DNA of 43,872 nucleotides from DATARH01 sp050246595 (GTDB lineage: Bacteria > Pseudomonadota > Alphaproteobacteria > ATCC43930 > CGMCC-115725): assembly GCA_050246595.1 (NCBI GenBank), contig JBFWVT010000041.1, positions 1-43,872 on the forward strand. The letters are read 5' to 3'. The translations under genes and the position numbers were made by a program. A model generated the notes under the pieces. The model saw only the letters and a list, made by a program, of their open reading frames with translations. It searched no databases and was not told where the DNA came from. Shown piece by piece: positions 1 through 7,108 of the stretch (positions are counted from its first letter, which is position 1; every line of letters begins with the position of its first letter).

Positions 1-1690
1 AGACGTCGGCCTTGCCAACGCCGACGAAATCGCCGGTGCCGGCGACAGGCCAGCCGGGTCCGCCGTACCCGCCAAAGCCGTGGTCGCTGACCTGGGTCCC
101 GTCCATCTCCCCGATCCAGACCCCGGTGCCGTTGTCCTGCTGCCACACTATGTCGGACTTGCCGTCGCCGTCGAAATCGCCGGTGCCGGCGACGTGCCAG
201 CCGGCTCCGCCATACCCGACAAAACCGTGGCCGCTGACCTGGGTCCCGTCCATCTCCCAGATCGAGACTCCGGTGCCGCTGTCCTGCTGCCACAATATGT
301 CGGTCTTGCCGTCGCCGTTGAAATCGCCGGTGCCGACGACGCACCATCCAGGTCCGCCAGACCCGACAAAACCGTGGTCGCTGACCTGGGTCCCGTCCAT
401 CTCCCAGATCCAGATTCCGGTGCCATTGTCCTGCTGCCATAACAGGTCGGACTTGCCGTCACCGTTGAAATCGCCGGTATCGGCGATGTGCCAGCCGGTT
501 CCGCCATACCCGACAAGGCCGTGTCCGCCGACTTGTGTTCCGTCCATCTCCCAGGTCCACGCCCCGGTGCCGTTATCCTGCTGCCACACTATGTCGGACT
601 TGCCGTCGCCGTTGAAGTCGTTGTGGACCGCTTCCGACGGCTGTTCGGTCGCGCTGACGAGATAGGTGCCGGTGAGGCCGCCGGAGGCCGAAGCGGACAC
701 GTAGTACGTCCCGCTCGCGGTTGCCGTGTAGGTAATCTCGGAATCGAGTCCGGTGCCGCTGTCATTGTCCGAAGTAATCGACACGCCGATGCTGTCGAAC
801 AGCTGCAAGGACGGGTCCGTCAGGGTCCCCTGCAAGCTGTCCTGTCCTTGCAGGTTGAACCGGTACGTGCGACCGGCGGTCAGTGTGACGGCGAACGCGT
901 CGATATCGCCGCCGGTCTCGATCGCGCCTACCTGCGAGCCGCCGATGCTCACCGCCCCGGTCGTCGAGCCATCGTAGGCATAGTCGTCGATCACCGCCGC
1001 GCTCGCGAGATAGGTACCGGTGATACCGCCAACGGCGGCGGCGGACAGGTAGTAAGTCCCGCTCGATGTCGCTTGATGGGTAATCCGGGAATCGAACCCG
1101 GTGCCGCCGTCGTCATCCGAGATGATCGATGTGCCGCTGCTGTCGTGCAACTGCAATGACGGGTTTGTCAGGGTGCCCTGTCCGCTGTCCTGCCCCTGCA
1201 GATCGAAGCTGTAGGTGTAACCGGCGGTCAGCGTGACGGCGAACCAGTCCGTGTCGCCCGAGCTCTCGATCGTGCCCGCCTGGGAGCCGCCGATGCTGAC
1301 CGTCCCGGCCGTCGAGGTATTTCCGAGATAATCGTCCAGTTCCGTCGCGGAGAGGAGATAGGTGCCGGTAAAACCGTAAACGTCCGTGGGGGCCAGATAG
1401 TAGGTCGCGGTCGCGGTCGCCGTATAAGTGATCCGGGAATCGAGCCCGGTGCCGCTGTCGTCATCCGATCTGATCTGCACGCTGCCGCTGTCGTACAGCG
1501 CCAGAAACGGGTCGTCCCAGGTACCGTTACCGCTGGATTCCGCCTGCAGATCGAACCGGTAGGTGCGGCCGGCGATCAGCGCGATGGCGAACCAGTCGCT
1601 GTCGCCAAAGACCTCGATGGTGCCCGATTGGGAGCCGCCGACGCTTATCGTCCCCGCGGTCAGGCTATCGCCGGCATAATCGTCTGCCAT
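1..1690 (-). CDS. Large PPC/FG-GAP repeat protein, secreted type (3' end outside window)
   Basis: The minus-strand frame is open from the ATG at 1690 to the window edge (563 codons seen, no stop). A GGGGAG ribosome site precedes the ATG. Residues about 1-115, 116-231 and 232-348 are three tandem bacterial pre-peptidase C-terminal (PPC) beta-sandwich domains, each with GDxDWFAVTLTAG-like, SDDDxGTG and GTYYLSA blocks. From about residue 355 come FG-GAP/VCBS-type repeats of exactly 49 residues (147 bp at DNA level), each with a DFNGDGKSD calcium-type loop followed by WQQDNGTG and WEMDGTQV. The loop of the fifth repeat reads DFVGVGKAD and has lost ligands. There is no Sec signal at the N-terminus, which starts directly in domain 1. 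Type I secretion by a C-terminal signal beyond the edge is therefore inferred. Such architectures occur in extracellular binding proteins and hydrolases; no catalytic domain is visible here. Confidence 0.85.
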   Translation of the reverse strand, partial: MADDYAGDSLTAGTISVGGSQSGTIEVFGDSDWFAIALIAGRTYRFDLQAESSGNGTWDDPFLALYDSGSVQIRSDDDSGTGLDSRITYTATATATYYLAPTDVYGFTGTYLLSATELDDYLGNTSTAGTVSIGGSQAGTIESSGDTDWFAVTLTAGYTYSFDLQGQDSGQGTLTNPSLQLHDSSGTSIISDDDGGTGFDSRITHQATSSGTYYLSAAAVGGITGTYLASAAVIDDYAYDGSTTGAVSIGGSQVGAIETGGDIDAFAVTLTAGRTYRFNLQGQDSLQGTLTDPSLQLFDSIGVSITSDNDSGTGLDSEITYTATASGTYYVSASASGGLTGTYLVSATEQPSEAVHNDFNGDGKSDIVWQQDNGTGAWTWEMDGTQVGGHGLVGYGGTGWHIADTGDFNGDGKSDLLWQQDNGTGIWIWEMDGTQVSDHGFVGSGGPGWCVVGTGDFNGDGKTDILWQQDSGTGVSIWEMDGTQVSGHGFVGYGGAGWHVAGTGDFDGDGKSDIVWQQDNGTGVWIGEMDGTQVSDHGFGGYGGPGWPVAGTGDFVGVGKADV

Positions 1691-2031
1691 TCCTGTCTCC
1701 CCAATGTTCCGCTTTTACGGAGTGTCGGTGGAATAAAAAAGCCGCGCCGGAAGCATGAAAAATCCATGCCGCAAAGTATTCGCCCGGTGGCCGAGTGCGT
1801 CGTGGACGGTAAACAGGGTTTGTAAATTCTTTGTAAATTCCAAGGTAAATTGTTTGTGAATTCGCTGGCGGTTGCCGGCGGGTTCGGTAATGCGGCGAGC
1901 ATGCCGGCGTGAAGCGGCGTTCGAGAGACCGGGCGGGCGGGCGGCCCGGCCCGATCTCCGGAGTGAACCGCGTATTGACCTGCCGCCGCCGCGGCACGAA
2001 ATCTCGGCGGACTGAACCAAGGGAGGTATTG
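1691..2031. other. Divergent intergenic region
   Basis: This gap of 341 bases separates the minus-strand PPC/FG-GAP gene from the plus-strand VOC gene. It is more AT-rich than its surroundings between 1728 and 1865 and holds the 11-bp iterons listed separately. No conserved reading frame is seen; a run of upstream in-frame codons before the VOC gene is GC-rich, Arg-heavy and unlike a protein. Confidence 0.6.
1819..1863. promoter_or_regulatory. Four-copy 11-bp iteron, possible response-regulator site
   Basis: TTTGTAAATTC occurs at 1819-1829 and again, head to tail, at 1830-1840. A degenerate copy (CAAGGTAAATT) follows at 1841-1851 and TTTGTGAATTC at 1853-1863. The period is 11 bp, one helical turn, in the same orientation. 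Direct repeats with 11-bp spacing are the usual operator form of OmpR/PhoB-family response regulators. The site lies 130-170 bp upstream of the PPC/FG-GAP start and 170-210 bp upstream of the VOC start, so it could serve either gene. Its function is inferred. Confidence 0.5.
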
Positions 2032-2472
2032 ATGGCGATCAATGTCGTAGAAATTCACCACCACGCGATCCGCATCGATTCCGATCAGCCGAAACTCGAC
2101 GCGACGCGCAATTTCTACGAGGGCGTGCTCGGCATGACGGCCGATCCGGGCCGTCCGACGATACCGGGCGTGCCCGGTTTCTGGATCAATATCGGCGAGG
2201 GCAGCCAGATCCACCTGATCGGCGGCCAGCAGCCCTCGCCGCTCGCCAAGGGGCCGGGACAGGACCCGACCATCCCGCATGTCGCGCTGGCCGTCGCCGA
2301 CATCCAAGAGACCAAGGCCGAACTCGACCGGCTCGGTGTCAAATACTGGTCGATGACCGGGATCAATGGCCCCGCCGCCGAACAGATCTTTGTCAACGAT
2401 CCCTCCGGCAACATGATCGAGCTGCACCAGATCGACCAGTGCCGCTGCAAGAGCGCGAACCGCCCCGGTTAG
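2032..2472 (+). CDS. VOC (glyoxalase/dioxygenase superfamily) protein
   Basis: A 146-residue protein with one vicinal-oxygen-chelate module built from two beta-alpha-beta-beta-beta halves. The first half starts at VVEIHHHAIRI and includes the RNFYEGVLGM helix; the second starts at IPHVALAVADI and ends in FVNDPSGNMIELHQ. Candidate metal ligands are the His in the first strand, His in QIHLIG, His in PHVAL and Glu in MIELH, the usual H/E set. The start was chosen at ATG 2032 because GGGAGG lies seven bases upstream; the open frame further upstream is not protein-like. The family covers glyoxalase I, fosfomycin resistance proteins and extradiol dioxygenases. The substrate cannot be told from sequence. 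It stands alone on the plus strand. Confidence 0.85.
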   Translation: MAINVVEIHHHAIRIDSDQPKLDATRNFYEGVLGMTADPGRPTIPGVPGFWINIGEGSQIHLIGGQQPSPLAKGPGQDPTIPHVALAVADIQETKAELDRLGVKYWSMTGINGPAAEQIFVNDPSGNMIELHQIDQCRCKSANRPG

Positions 2473-2499
2473 CGGGGCAGCCCGTTCCGCCGGCCCGGC

Positions 2500-2826
2500 T
2501 CAGCCCGAGCTGGGCTTGCCGTCATCGACGTGCAGGATCTCGACGCAGGGCGGCGCGGTCAGCACTTCGCTAAAAGCGTGCATCCAATCGCCGGTCTCCT
2601 CGCGCGACCCGATGCCGCGCGAGCGGAACCGGTCGAGCTGGTCGAGGCTGGTCAGCTCGACCTCGAATTGCAGCGCCGCATTGTCGCCGCGGCCGCGGGT
2701 CAACGGCACGAGCAGTCTGGCGTTGAGGCCGCCGCTCTGCGCCGCTTCGACCTCGCGGCGGATAAAGTCGATCGCCCGCGTTCGGTTGATCGGCAGAAAC
2801 TCATACGAGAACCGCGCCAGATACAT
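2500..2826 (-). CDS. Small conserved-type hypothetical protein, possible dimeric alpha/beta-barrel
   Basis: 108 residues from ATG 2826, preceded by AGGAG nine bases upstream. A longer frame to 2892 exists but its extra residues are not protein-like. The chain begins with a beta-strand (MYLARFSYEFLPI), then a helix (RTRAIDFIRREVEAAQSGG), strand-rich LLVPLTRG and ALQFEVELTSL, a helix DQLDRFRSRG, and ends with a strand (VEILHVDDG). This order resembles ferredoxin-like NIPSNAP/EthD-type barrels that often accompany catabolic genes. I do not recognise the exact family. It is convergent with the VOC gene, 27 bases away. Confidence 0.6.
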   Translation of the reverse strand: MYLARFSYEFLPINRTRAIDFIRREVEAAQSGGLNARLLVPLTRGRGDNAALQFEVELTSLDQLDRFRSRGIGSREETGDWMHAFSEVLTAPPCVEILHVDDGKPSSG

Positions 2827-2964
2827 CGGTCCGCTCCTGCCTCGTGTGACGGATAGGGTCGCCGGCCCGTCCGGCACCCTCTGCCAAGCCAACGCCGCTC
2901 GCCGCGCGGTGCTGCATCGCTCTTTGCCTCAGCCTTCGCCGACCCGCTCCGAAGCATCGTCTTC

Positions 2965-3034
2965 GGACCGCTGGCCTCCGGCCGGCATCAGGCGAAGCAA
3001 AGCTCCGCCCGGGCCGGCGAGACGCCGGCGGTCC
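2965..3034. repeat. GGACCG palindromic repeat, copy 1
   Basis: This GC-rich imperfect palindrome begins GGACCGCTGGCC and ends GCCGGCGGTCC, with a core containing GGCATCAGGCGAAGCAA. The reverse complement of the element at 6141-6199 matches it closely over the ends and core. A half copy (GGCCGGAGGCCGGCGGTCC) is at 4844-4862, and a related stem lies at 18285-18340. It sits upstream of the NHL gene. Confidence 0.7.
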
Positions 3035-3121
3035 TGAATGCGGTAATTTCCTTTCCAGCTTCCCGGCGACGGCGCAATCTGCCGCCGCTGATCGCGCCAA
3101 CAACCGAGAGAGGAGACAGCC

Positions 3122-4096
3122 ATGCCGGTCGTATTGGGAACCGACAGCTACCGTTACGAAGTCAACGACGGCTGGGCCAAATTGCCGCCCGGCATGGAGT
3201 TCAACGCCGATGTCGCGGCGGTCGGGGTCGATAAAAACGACAATGTCTACGCCTTCAACCGCGGCAAGCACCCGATGTGCGTCTTTGACCGCGACGGCAA
3301 TCTGCTGCGGAGCTGGGGCGAGGGCGTCTTTCTGCGTCCGCACGGCGTCTACATGGCGCCCGATGACACGATCTGGCTGACCGATGACGGCGACCACACG
3401 GTCCGCCAATGCACGCTCGACGGCAAGGTGCTATTGACGATCGGCGTGCCCGGCAAGCCGGCGCCGTATATGAGCGGCGAACCGTTCCACCGCTGCACGC
3501 ACACGGCGATGTCGCCGGACGGCACGCATCTCTATGTCTCGGACGGCTACGGCAATTCGCGCGTCCACAAATACACGGCTGACGGCAAGCGTGTGATGTC
3601 CTGGGGCGAGCCGGGCACCGATCCGGGACAGTTCAACATCGCGCACAATATCTGTTGCGATCCCGAAGGCTGGGTCTATGTCGCCGACCGCGAGAACCAC
3701 CGGGTCCAGGTGTTCGACGGCAACGGCAGATACGAGGCGCAGTGGAACAACATGCATCGCCCCTCGGGTCTGTTTATGGAGGCCGGGACCAAGACGCCGC
3801 GCTTCTTTATCGGCGAGATCGGCCCCGATATGGCGGTCAATATCGACATCCCGAATTGCGGCCCGCGGGTCAGCATCTACACGCATACAGGCGAATTGCT
3901 GGCGCGGCTCGGTCATATGCATGCCGGTCTCAATCCGGGCCAGTTCATCTCGCCGCACGGGATCGCGGTCGATTCGCGCGGCGACATCTATGTCGGCGAG
4001 GTCTCCTACACGAATTGGGGCCGCCGGGTGCGGGCACGTGGCGAGGAAATTCCGCCGGGTCTGCGCAGCCTGCAAAAGCTCGTCAAGGTGAGCTGA
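3122..4096 (+). CDS. NHL-repeat beta-propeller protein
   Basis: 324 residues starting at ATG 3122 behind GAGAGGAGA. The chain is a series of NHL-type blades: VDKNDNVYAFNRG, PDDTIWLTDDGDHTVRQ, SPDGTHLYVSDGYGNSRVHKY, DPEGWVYVADRENHRVQVF and DSRGDIYVGE. Each is followed by a G-x-L/Y strand such as DGNLLRSWG or NGRYEAQW. This predicts a five- to six-bladed propeller. Relatives include peptidyl-amidoglycolate-lyase-like and gluconolactonase/SMP-30-like proteins and many uncharacterised propellers in catabolic clusters. There is no signal peptide, so it is probably cytoplasmic. It converges on the NTF2-like gene. The reaction is unknown. Confidence 0.85.
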   Translation: MPVVLGTDSYRYEVNDGWAKLPPGMEFNADVAAVGVDKNDNVYAFNRGKHPMCVFDRDGNLLRSWGEGVFLRPHGVYMAPDDTIWLTDDGDHTVRQCTLDGKVLLTIGVPGKPAPYMSGEPFHRCTHTAMSPDGTHLYVSDGYGNSRVHKYTADGKRVMSWGEPGTDPGQFNIAHNICCDPEGWVYVADRENHRVQVFDGNGRYEAQWNNMHRPSGLFMEAGTKTPRFFIGEIGPDMAVNIDIPNCGPRVSIYTHTGELLARLGHMHAGLNPGQFISPHGIAVDSRGDIYVGEVSYTNWGRRVRARGEEIPPGLRSLQKLVKVS

Positions 4097-4123
4097 TCCC
4101 CGGACCAAAAACCCGGAGACGTT

Positions 4124-4156
4124 CCCTCCCCCGCCGGCGGGGGAGGGTCAGGGTGG
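4124..4156. repeat. CCCTCCCCC hairpin repeat, copy 1
   Basis: A perfect 12-bp palindrome (CCCTCCCCCGCC with its complement, 4124-4147) is followed by the tail TCAGGGTGG. The same stem-plus-tail design recurs at 4760-4791, 21322-21375 and 25410-25449. It lies between the converging NHL and NTF2-like genes and could also act as a bidirectional transcription barrier; no T-run is present. Confidence 0.7.
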
Positions 4157-4208
4157 AGGCACCGGCCGGCGTCCTGGGCGGCCGGATATGATCCGATCGA
4201 ACCTTCCG

Positions 4209-4613
4209 CTAATCGGCGAAGCTCGATCGCGCCGCAACCGCCCAGCGCCCGCCCTGCCTCGTGACGATCCACAGCGAGCGGAAACGGCCGATCGCGGAAT
4301 TGTCGGCGCGGTAGCGCGTGAACTGCACATCGAGATGCACTTTTGTCGGCCCGGCGGCGATCACATTGCGGAAATCCCAGTCGCTGTGGTGCCAGTCGGC
4401 GCCGGCCCGCGCGAGAAAATCGCCGAGATAGGGTCCCGGTGTTTCCCAGACCTGCATCCTCCCGCCGGCCAGCCGGTAATGCGGGAAATGCAAAGTCGCG
4501 AGCAGCGCCGTCTCGTCACCGACATTCAGCGCCGCCATGAACCGGTCGAGCACGGCGAGCACCGCCGCGACCGCCTCCCGGTCGGGTTCGGCCTGGGTCT
4601 GATCGACGGTCAT
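4209..4613 (-). CDS. SnoaL/NTF2-like protein
   Basis: 134 residues from ATG 4613, chosen because AGGAGG lies directly upstream. The frame is open further upstream but is made of repeat DNA there. The N-terminal helix (AVAAVLAVLDRFMAALNVGDETALLATLHFPHYRL) followed by the strands FRNVIAAGPTKVHLDVQFTR and RSLWIVTRQGGRWAVAARS is the cone-shaped NTF2/DUF4440 pattern. Relatives are ketosteroid isomerases, ring-cyclising SnoaL enzymes, dehydratases and non-catalytic binding proteins. Catalytic residues cannot be assigned. It may be co-directional with the luciferase-like monooxygenase gene upstream, but 267 bp of repeat DNA separates them. Confidence 0.8.
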   Translation of the reverse strand: MTVDQTQAEPDREAVAAVLAVLDRFMAALNVGDETALLATLHFPHYRLAGGRMQVWETPGPYLGDFLARAGADWHHSDWDFRNVIAAGPTKVHLDVQFTRYRADNSAIGRFRSLWIVTRQGGRWAVAARSSFAD

Positions 4614-4672
4614 TCGCCTCCTGATACCAATCGCCCGTGAGCCCGACCTTCCGTCGCCGCGTCCCCTCCCCG

Positions 4673-4706
4673 TCCCCGGACTTGATCCGGGGATCGATCC
4701 GGGGAT
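4673..4706. repeat. CCGGACTTGATCCGGGG palindromic repeat
   Basis: TCCCCGGA, cttga, TCCGGGGA, tcga, TCCGGGGA: one left arm and two alternative right arms that can form a hairpin. This matches a short interspersed palindrome frequently seen in alphaproteobacterial intergenic DNA (recognised from memory). It sits in a repeat-packed gap between the NTF2-like and monooxygenase genes. Confidence 0.6.
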
Positions 4707-4759
4707 TGCGGGGAGAGCGATGCAATGGCGGTGGAGACGTGGCAGCTCCCCGCCCGGCT

Positions 4760-4796
4760 CCCTCCCCCGCTTGCGGGGGAGGGTTGGGGTGGGGGT
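4760..4796. repeat. CCCTCCCCC hairpin repeat, copy 2
   Basis: Arms CCCTCCCCCGC (4760-4770) and GCGGGGGAGGG (4773-4783) with a TT loop, followed by the tail TTGGGGTGGGGGT. Same family and same orientation as the copy at 4124. Confidence 0.7.
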
Positions 4797-4880
4797 ATCG
4801 GTCAAGGTTTTGGGGCTTCATAAGCCGGTGATTGCGGGTGCCGGCCGGAGGCCGGCGGTCCCGCGCAGATACCTGCCGAC

Positions 4881-6122
4881 CTACTCCGCCGCTTGCGGCA
4901 TCCGCTTGATGTCGGTCGAATAGCGCAGATGCACCGGCGAATTCAGCTCGAACGGGTCGTGCAGACCCAGCTCCTTGCCGATCTCGCGCATTGCCGGCAT
5001 CACCTCTTGGCCCAACAGGCGGATGCAGGTGCGGGCGTCCTCGTGCGACACCGAGCCGTCATTGCCCCAGATGCCGTAGATGCTCGGACGGGTCTCTTCG
5101 AGCACGCGGCGCAGCTTGGGAATGACCGTCTTTGGCGTGCCAAAGAAGATACGGCCATCGGCGACCTGCTGCTCGAAAGTCGGCCGCCCGCGCGGGCTGA
5201 CCGCCCGTCCGACCGCGAACTCGACAAATTGCCGGCGGTGCTCCGGAGAGAAATAGCCGGACGGGCTCGACCATACCGGATGCGCCAGACCGGTGAACTC
5301 GCCCTGCATCCACAGGAATTGCCGGGCGTTGCGCTCGGCCTTCTCCTCGCTGTCGGAGACGTGCACCTGCTGTAGATAGCCGCGGTTCTCCGGGCCGGCC
5401 TCGTAGCCGGTCTCGCGCGCCACCTGATCGTATAATTCCCAGATCTTCTTGGTCGCCTCGATCGAGGTGTTCAGCGCGACATAGGGATAACGCTGCTTCG
5501 CCGCCCAGATGATCGTCTCGCGCGACAGCACGCCGGGGATCCAGACGCGCGGATAGGGTTTTTGCAGCGGCACCGCCCACGGATTGACGACGCGATGCTG
5601 GTAATGCGTGCCTTCCCAGCGGAACGGCCCCGGTGTCGTCCAGGCCTTGACGACCAGATCGTGCGCCTCTTCGAAACGCTCGCGGTTATAGGCCGGGTTG
5701 ACCCCGGTCGCGAGCTGCTCCTGGCCGCCGCCGCGCACAAACCCCGATACCAGCCTTCCTTTTGAGACCAGGTCGATCATCGCCAATTCCTCGGCGAGCC
5801 GCACCGGGTTCTCGGCCAGCGGCAGCGGGTTGCCCAAGAGGACGATCTTCACCTTTTTTGTGACCGCCGCCAGGATCGAGGCGAAGACGTTGCACTTGGA
5901 TTGCATGCAGAACGGAGCGTTGTGATGCTCGTTCAGCATGATGCCTTCGACGCCCTGCTCCTCGGCGTAGATATATTGTTCGAGATATTCGTTGTAGAGC
6001 CGGCTCGCCGCCGACGGGTCGTAATGCTTGTTCGAGAACATCAGCGCGGTATGGCCGGTCTTGAGGCCGATATCCGCCGGATAGGCCGACATCGGCTGTT
6101 CGGTGAAATACATGACGTGCAT
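4881..6122 (-). CDS. LLM-class flavin-dependent monooxygenase
   Basis: 413 residues from ATG 6122 with GAGGAGG eight bases upstream. It is a bacterial luciferase-like TIM barrel: FTEQPMSAYP at the first strand, YAEEQGVEGIMLNEHHNAPFC with the typical ExHH segment, the KVKIVLLGNPLPLAENPVRLAEELAMIDLVSKGRL block, and FVRGGGQEQ, which usually binds flavin phosphate. These enzymes use reduced FMN and oxygen made by a separate reductase; the nearest reductase gene is at 15284. The next gene in the same direction (6210-6986) is an alpha/beta hydrolase whose stop lies 87 bp upstream of this start, so the hydrolase is transcribed first and the two probably form an operon. An oxidative role on a small or branched substrate is likely, but the substrate is unknown. 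Confidence 0.9.
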   Translation of the reverse strand: MHVMYFTEQPMSAYPADIGLKTGHTALMFSNKHYDPSAASRLYNEYLEQYIYAEEQGVEGIMLNEHHNAPFCMQSKCNVFASILAAVTKKVKIVLLGNPLPLAENPVRLAEELAMIDLVSKGRLVSGFVRGGGQEQLATGVNPAYNRERFEEAHDLVVKAWTTPGPFRWEGTHYQHRVVNPWAVPLQKPYPRVWIPGVLSRETIIWAAKQRYPYVALNTSIEATKKIWELYDQVARETGYEAGPENRGYLQQVHVSDSEEKAERNARQFLWMQGEFTGLAHPVWSSPSGYFSPEHRRQFVEFAVGRAVSPRGRPTFEQQVADGRIFFGTPKTVIPKLRRVLEETRPSIYGIWGNDGSVSHEDARTCIRLLGQEVMPAMREIGKELGLHDPFELNSPVHLRYSTDIKRMPQAAE

Positions 6123-6140
6123 GGCGTTCCTCCTCGAAAG

Positions 6141-6199
6141 GGACCGCCGGCCTCTGGCCGGTCCGGGCGAAGCCTTGCTTCGCCTGATGCCGGCGGTCC
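6141..6199. repeat. GGACCG palindromic repeat, copy 2
   Basis: It begins GGACCGCCGGCC and ends GCCGGCGGTCC, with the core GCGAAGCCTTGCTTCGCCTGATGCC, inverted relative to the copy at 2965. It fills the junction between the hydrolase stop and the monooxygenase start, inside a likely transcription unit, where such a stem could affect mRNA stability or relative expression. Confidence 0.75.
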
Positions 6200-6209
6200 G
6201 AGCGACGAG

Positions 6210-6986
6210 CTAGTTCTGGTCGATAAACGGCGTCACCAGCCGGGCCAGCGCCTCGGGCTGCTCCATATCGACGCAATGCCCACTATCGCGCACGGTCTCA
6301 AACCGCGCCTCGCGCAGCGAGCTGGCATAGAGTTGGCCGGCGCTCTTCGGCACGATCCTGTCGTCGTCGCCCCACACGACCAGCGCCGGGGCGCGCACGC
6401 CGCCGAGCAGATGCGGCAGCGTCTGCGAATACATATACGGCTTCCACGCGATGCGGAAGCACATCTCGCGGCACAGATCCCAGGCGACGAGCTGGTCGGT
6501 CGAGACCTCGCCGTAAACCTTCTCGAACGCATCCTGGTTGTGAAACCCGGCGCGGGCATAGTCGATATAGCTGACGATCGCCTGGTCGAAGATGTCGCCC
6601 TCGGGCGGTTTGACCCCCATCGCGCCGACCAGGACGAGCCGGTGGAAGTCGCGCGGCGCCAGGGCGCACATCTCGGCCGCGATCCAGCCGCCAAACCCAA
6701 GCCCGACAAGGCTGGTGCGCTCAACCCCGAGATCGGCCAGCAGCCATTGATAGAGCGCGGCGATGTCGCGCGGGTGGCGCATCCAGTTCGGCCGCTCCTC
6801 GACCCCGAACCCCGGATGGCGCGGCACGATCACGTCGAATTTCCCGGCCAGCGCGTCATAAAACGGCAGATTGTCGAGCGTCCCGATATCGTGATGCAGC
6901 ACCAGCACCGGACGGCCGCTGCCGGCCCGCAGAAACCGCAGTTTGACGTCGCCCAATTGCAGGTTCTGTTCGTTCCACGCCGGCAT
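6210..6986 (-). CDS. Alpha/beta-hydrolase-fold protein lacking the Ser nucleophile
   Basis: 258 residues from ATG 6986, with GAGGG eight bases upstream; a GTG nine bases earlier is possible but poorly placed. The fold is clear: RPVLVLHHDIG, DVIVPRHPGFG, SLVGLGFGGWIAAE at the nucleophile elbow, PALVVWGDDDRIVP with the acid, and DSGHCVDMEQPE with the His. The elbow should read G-x-S-x-G but reads G-L-G-F-G, so residue 97 is Gly (codon GGG at 6696-6698). The Asp and His of the triad remain. It is either a non-hydrolytic member (lyase, cofactor-free oxygenase or binding protein) or inactive. It is probably co-transcribed with the luciferase-like monooxygenase downstream. Confidence 0.88.
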   Translation of the reverse strand: MPAWNEQNLQLGDVKLRFLRAGSGRPVLVLHHDIGTLDNLPFYDALAGKFDVIVPRHPGFGVEERPNWMRHPRDIAALYQWLLADLGVERTSLVGLGFGGWIAAEMCALAPRDFHRLVLVGAMGVKPPEGDIFDQAIVSYIDYARAGFHNQDAFEKVYGEVSTDQLVAWDLCREMCFRIAWKPYMYSQTLPHLLGGVRAPALVVWGDDDRIVPKSAGQLYASSLREARFETVRDSGHCVDMEQPEALARLVTPFIDQN

Positions 6987-7073
6987 CGACTCCACCCTCT
7001 TTTATGAACGGCGTTCAGGCTAGCCGCGCCCCGAGCACCCGGCAATCGGCGTTACCGCATCGCAGGATTGCGG

Positions 7074-7108
7074 ATCGTAAGGAGGCTTCTAATAAGCCAG
7101 CTTACGAT
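7074..7108 (-). terminator. Two-tier hairpin at the gmhA stop codon
   Basis: ATCGTAAG (7074-7081) pairs with CTTACGAT (7101-7108), and inside it GGCTT (7084-7088) pairs with AAGCC (7094-7098) around a 5-base loop. The outer arm reaches the gmhA stop codon. There is no T-tract, so it is a possible 3'-end or attenuation hairpin, not a classical terminator. Confidence 0.45.

Noticed and set aside
1..665. CRISPR-like periodic repeats and a plus-strand Pro-rich frame
   Set aside because: The 147-bp period is that of FG-GAP protein repeats on the minus strand; there are no short repeats with unique spacers, and the plus frame is a shadow.
2827..3121. Possible small genes between the barrel protein and the NHL gene
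   Set aside because: Frames there are short, Arg-rich and overlap the palindromic repeat; nothing coding-like is seen.
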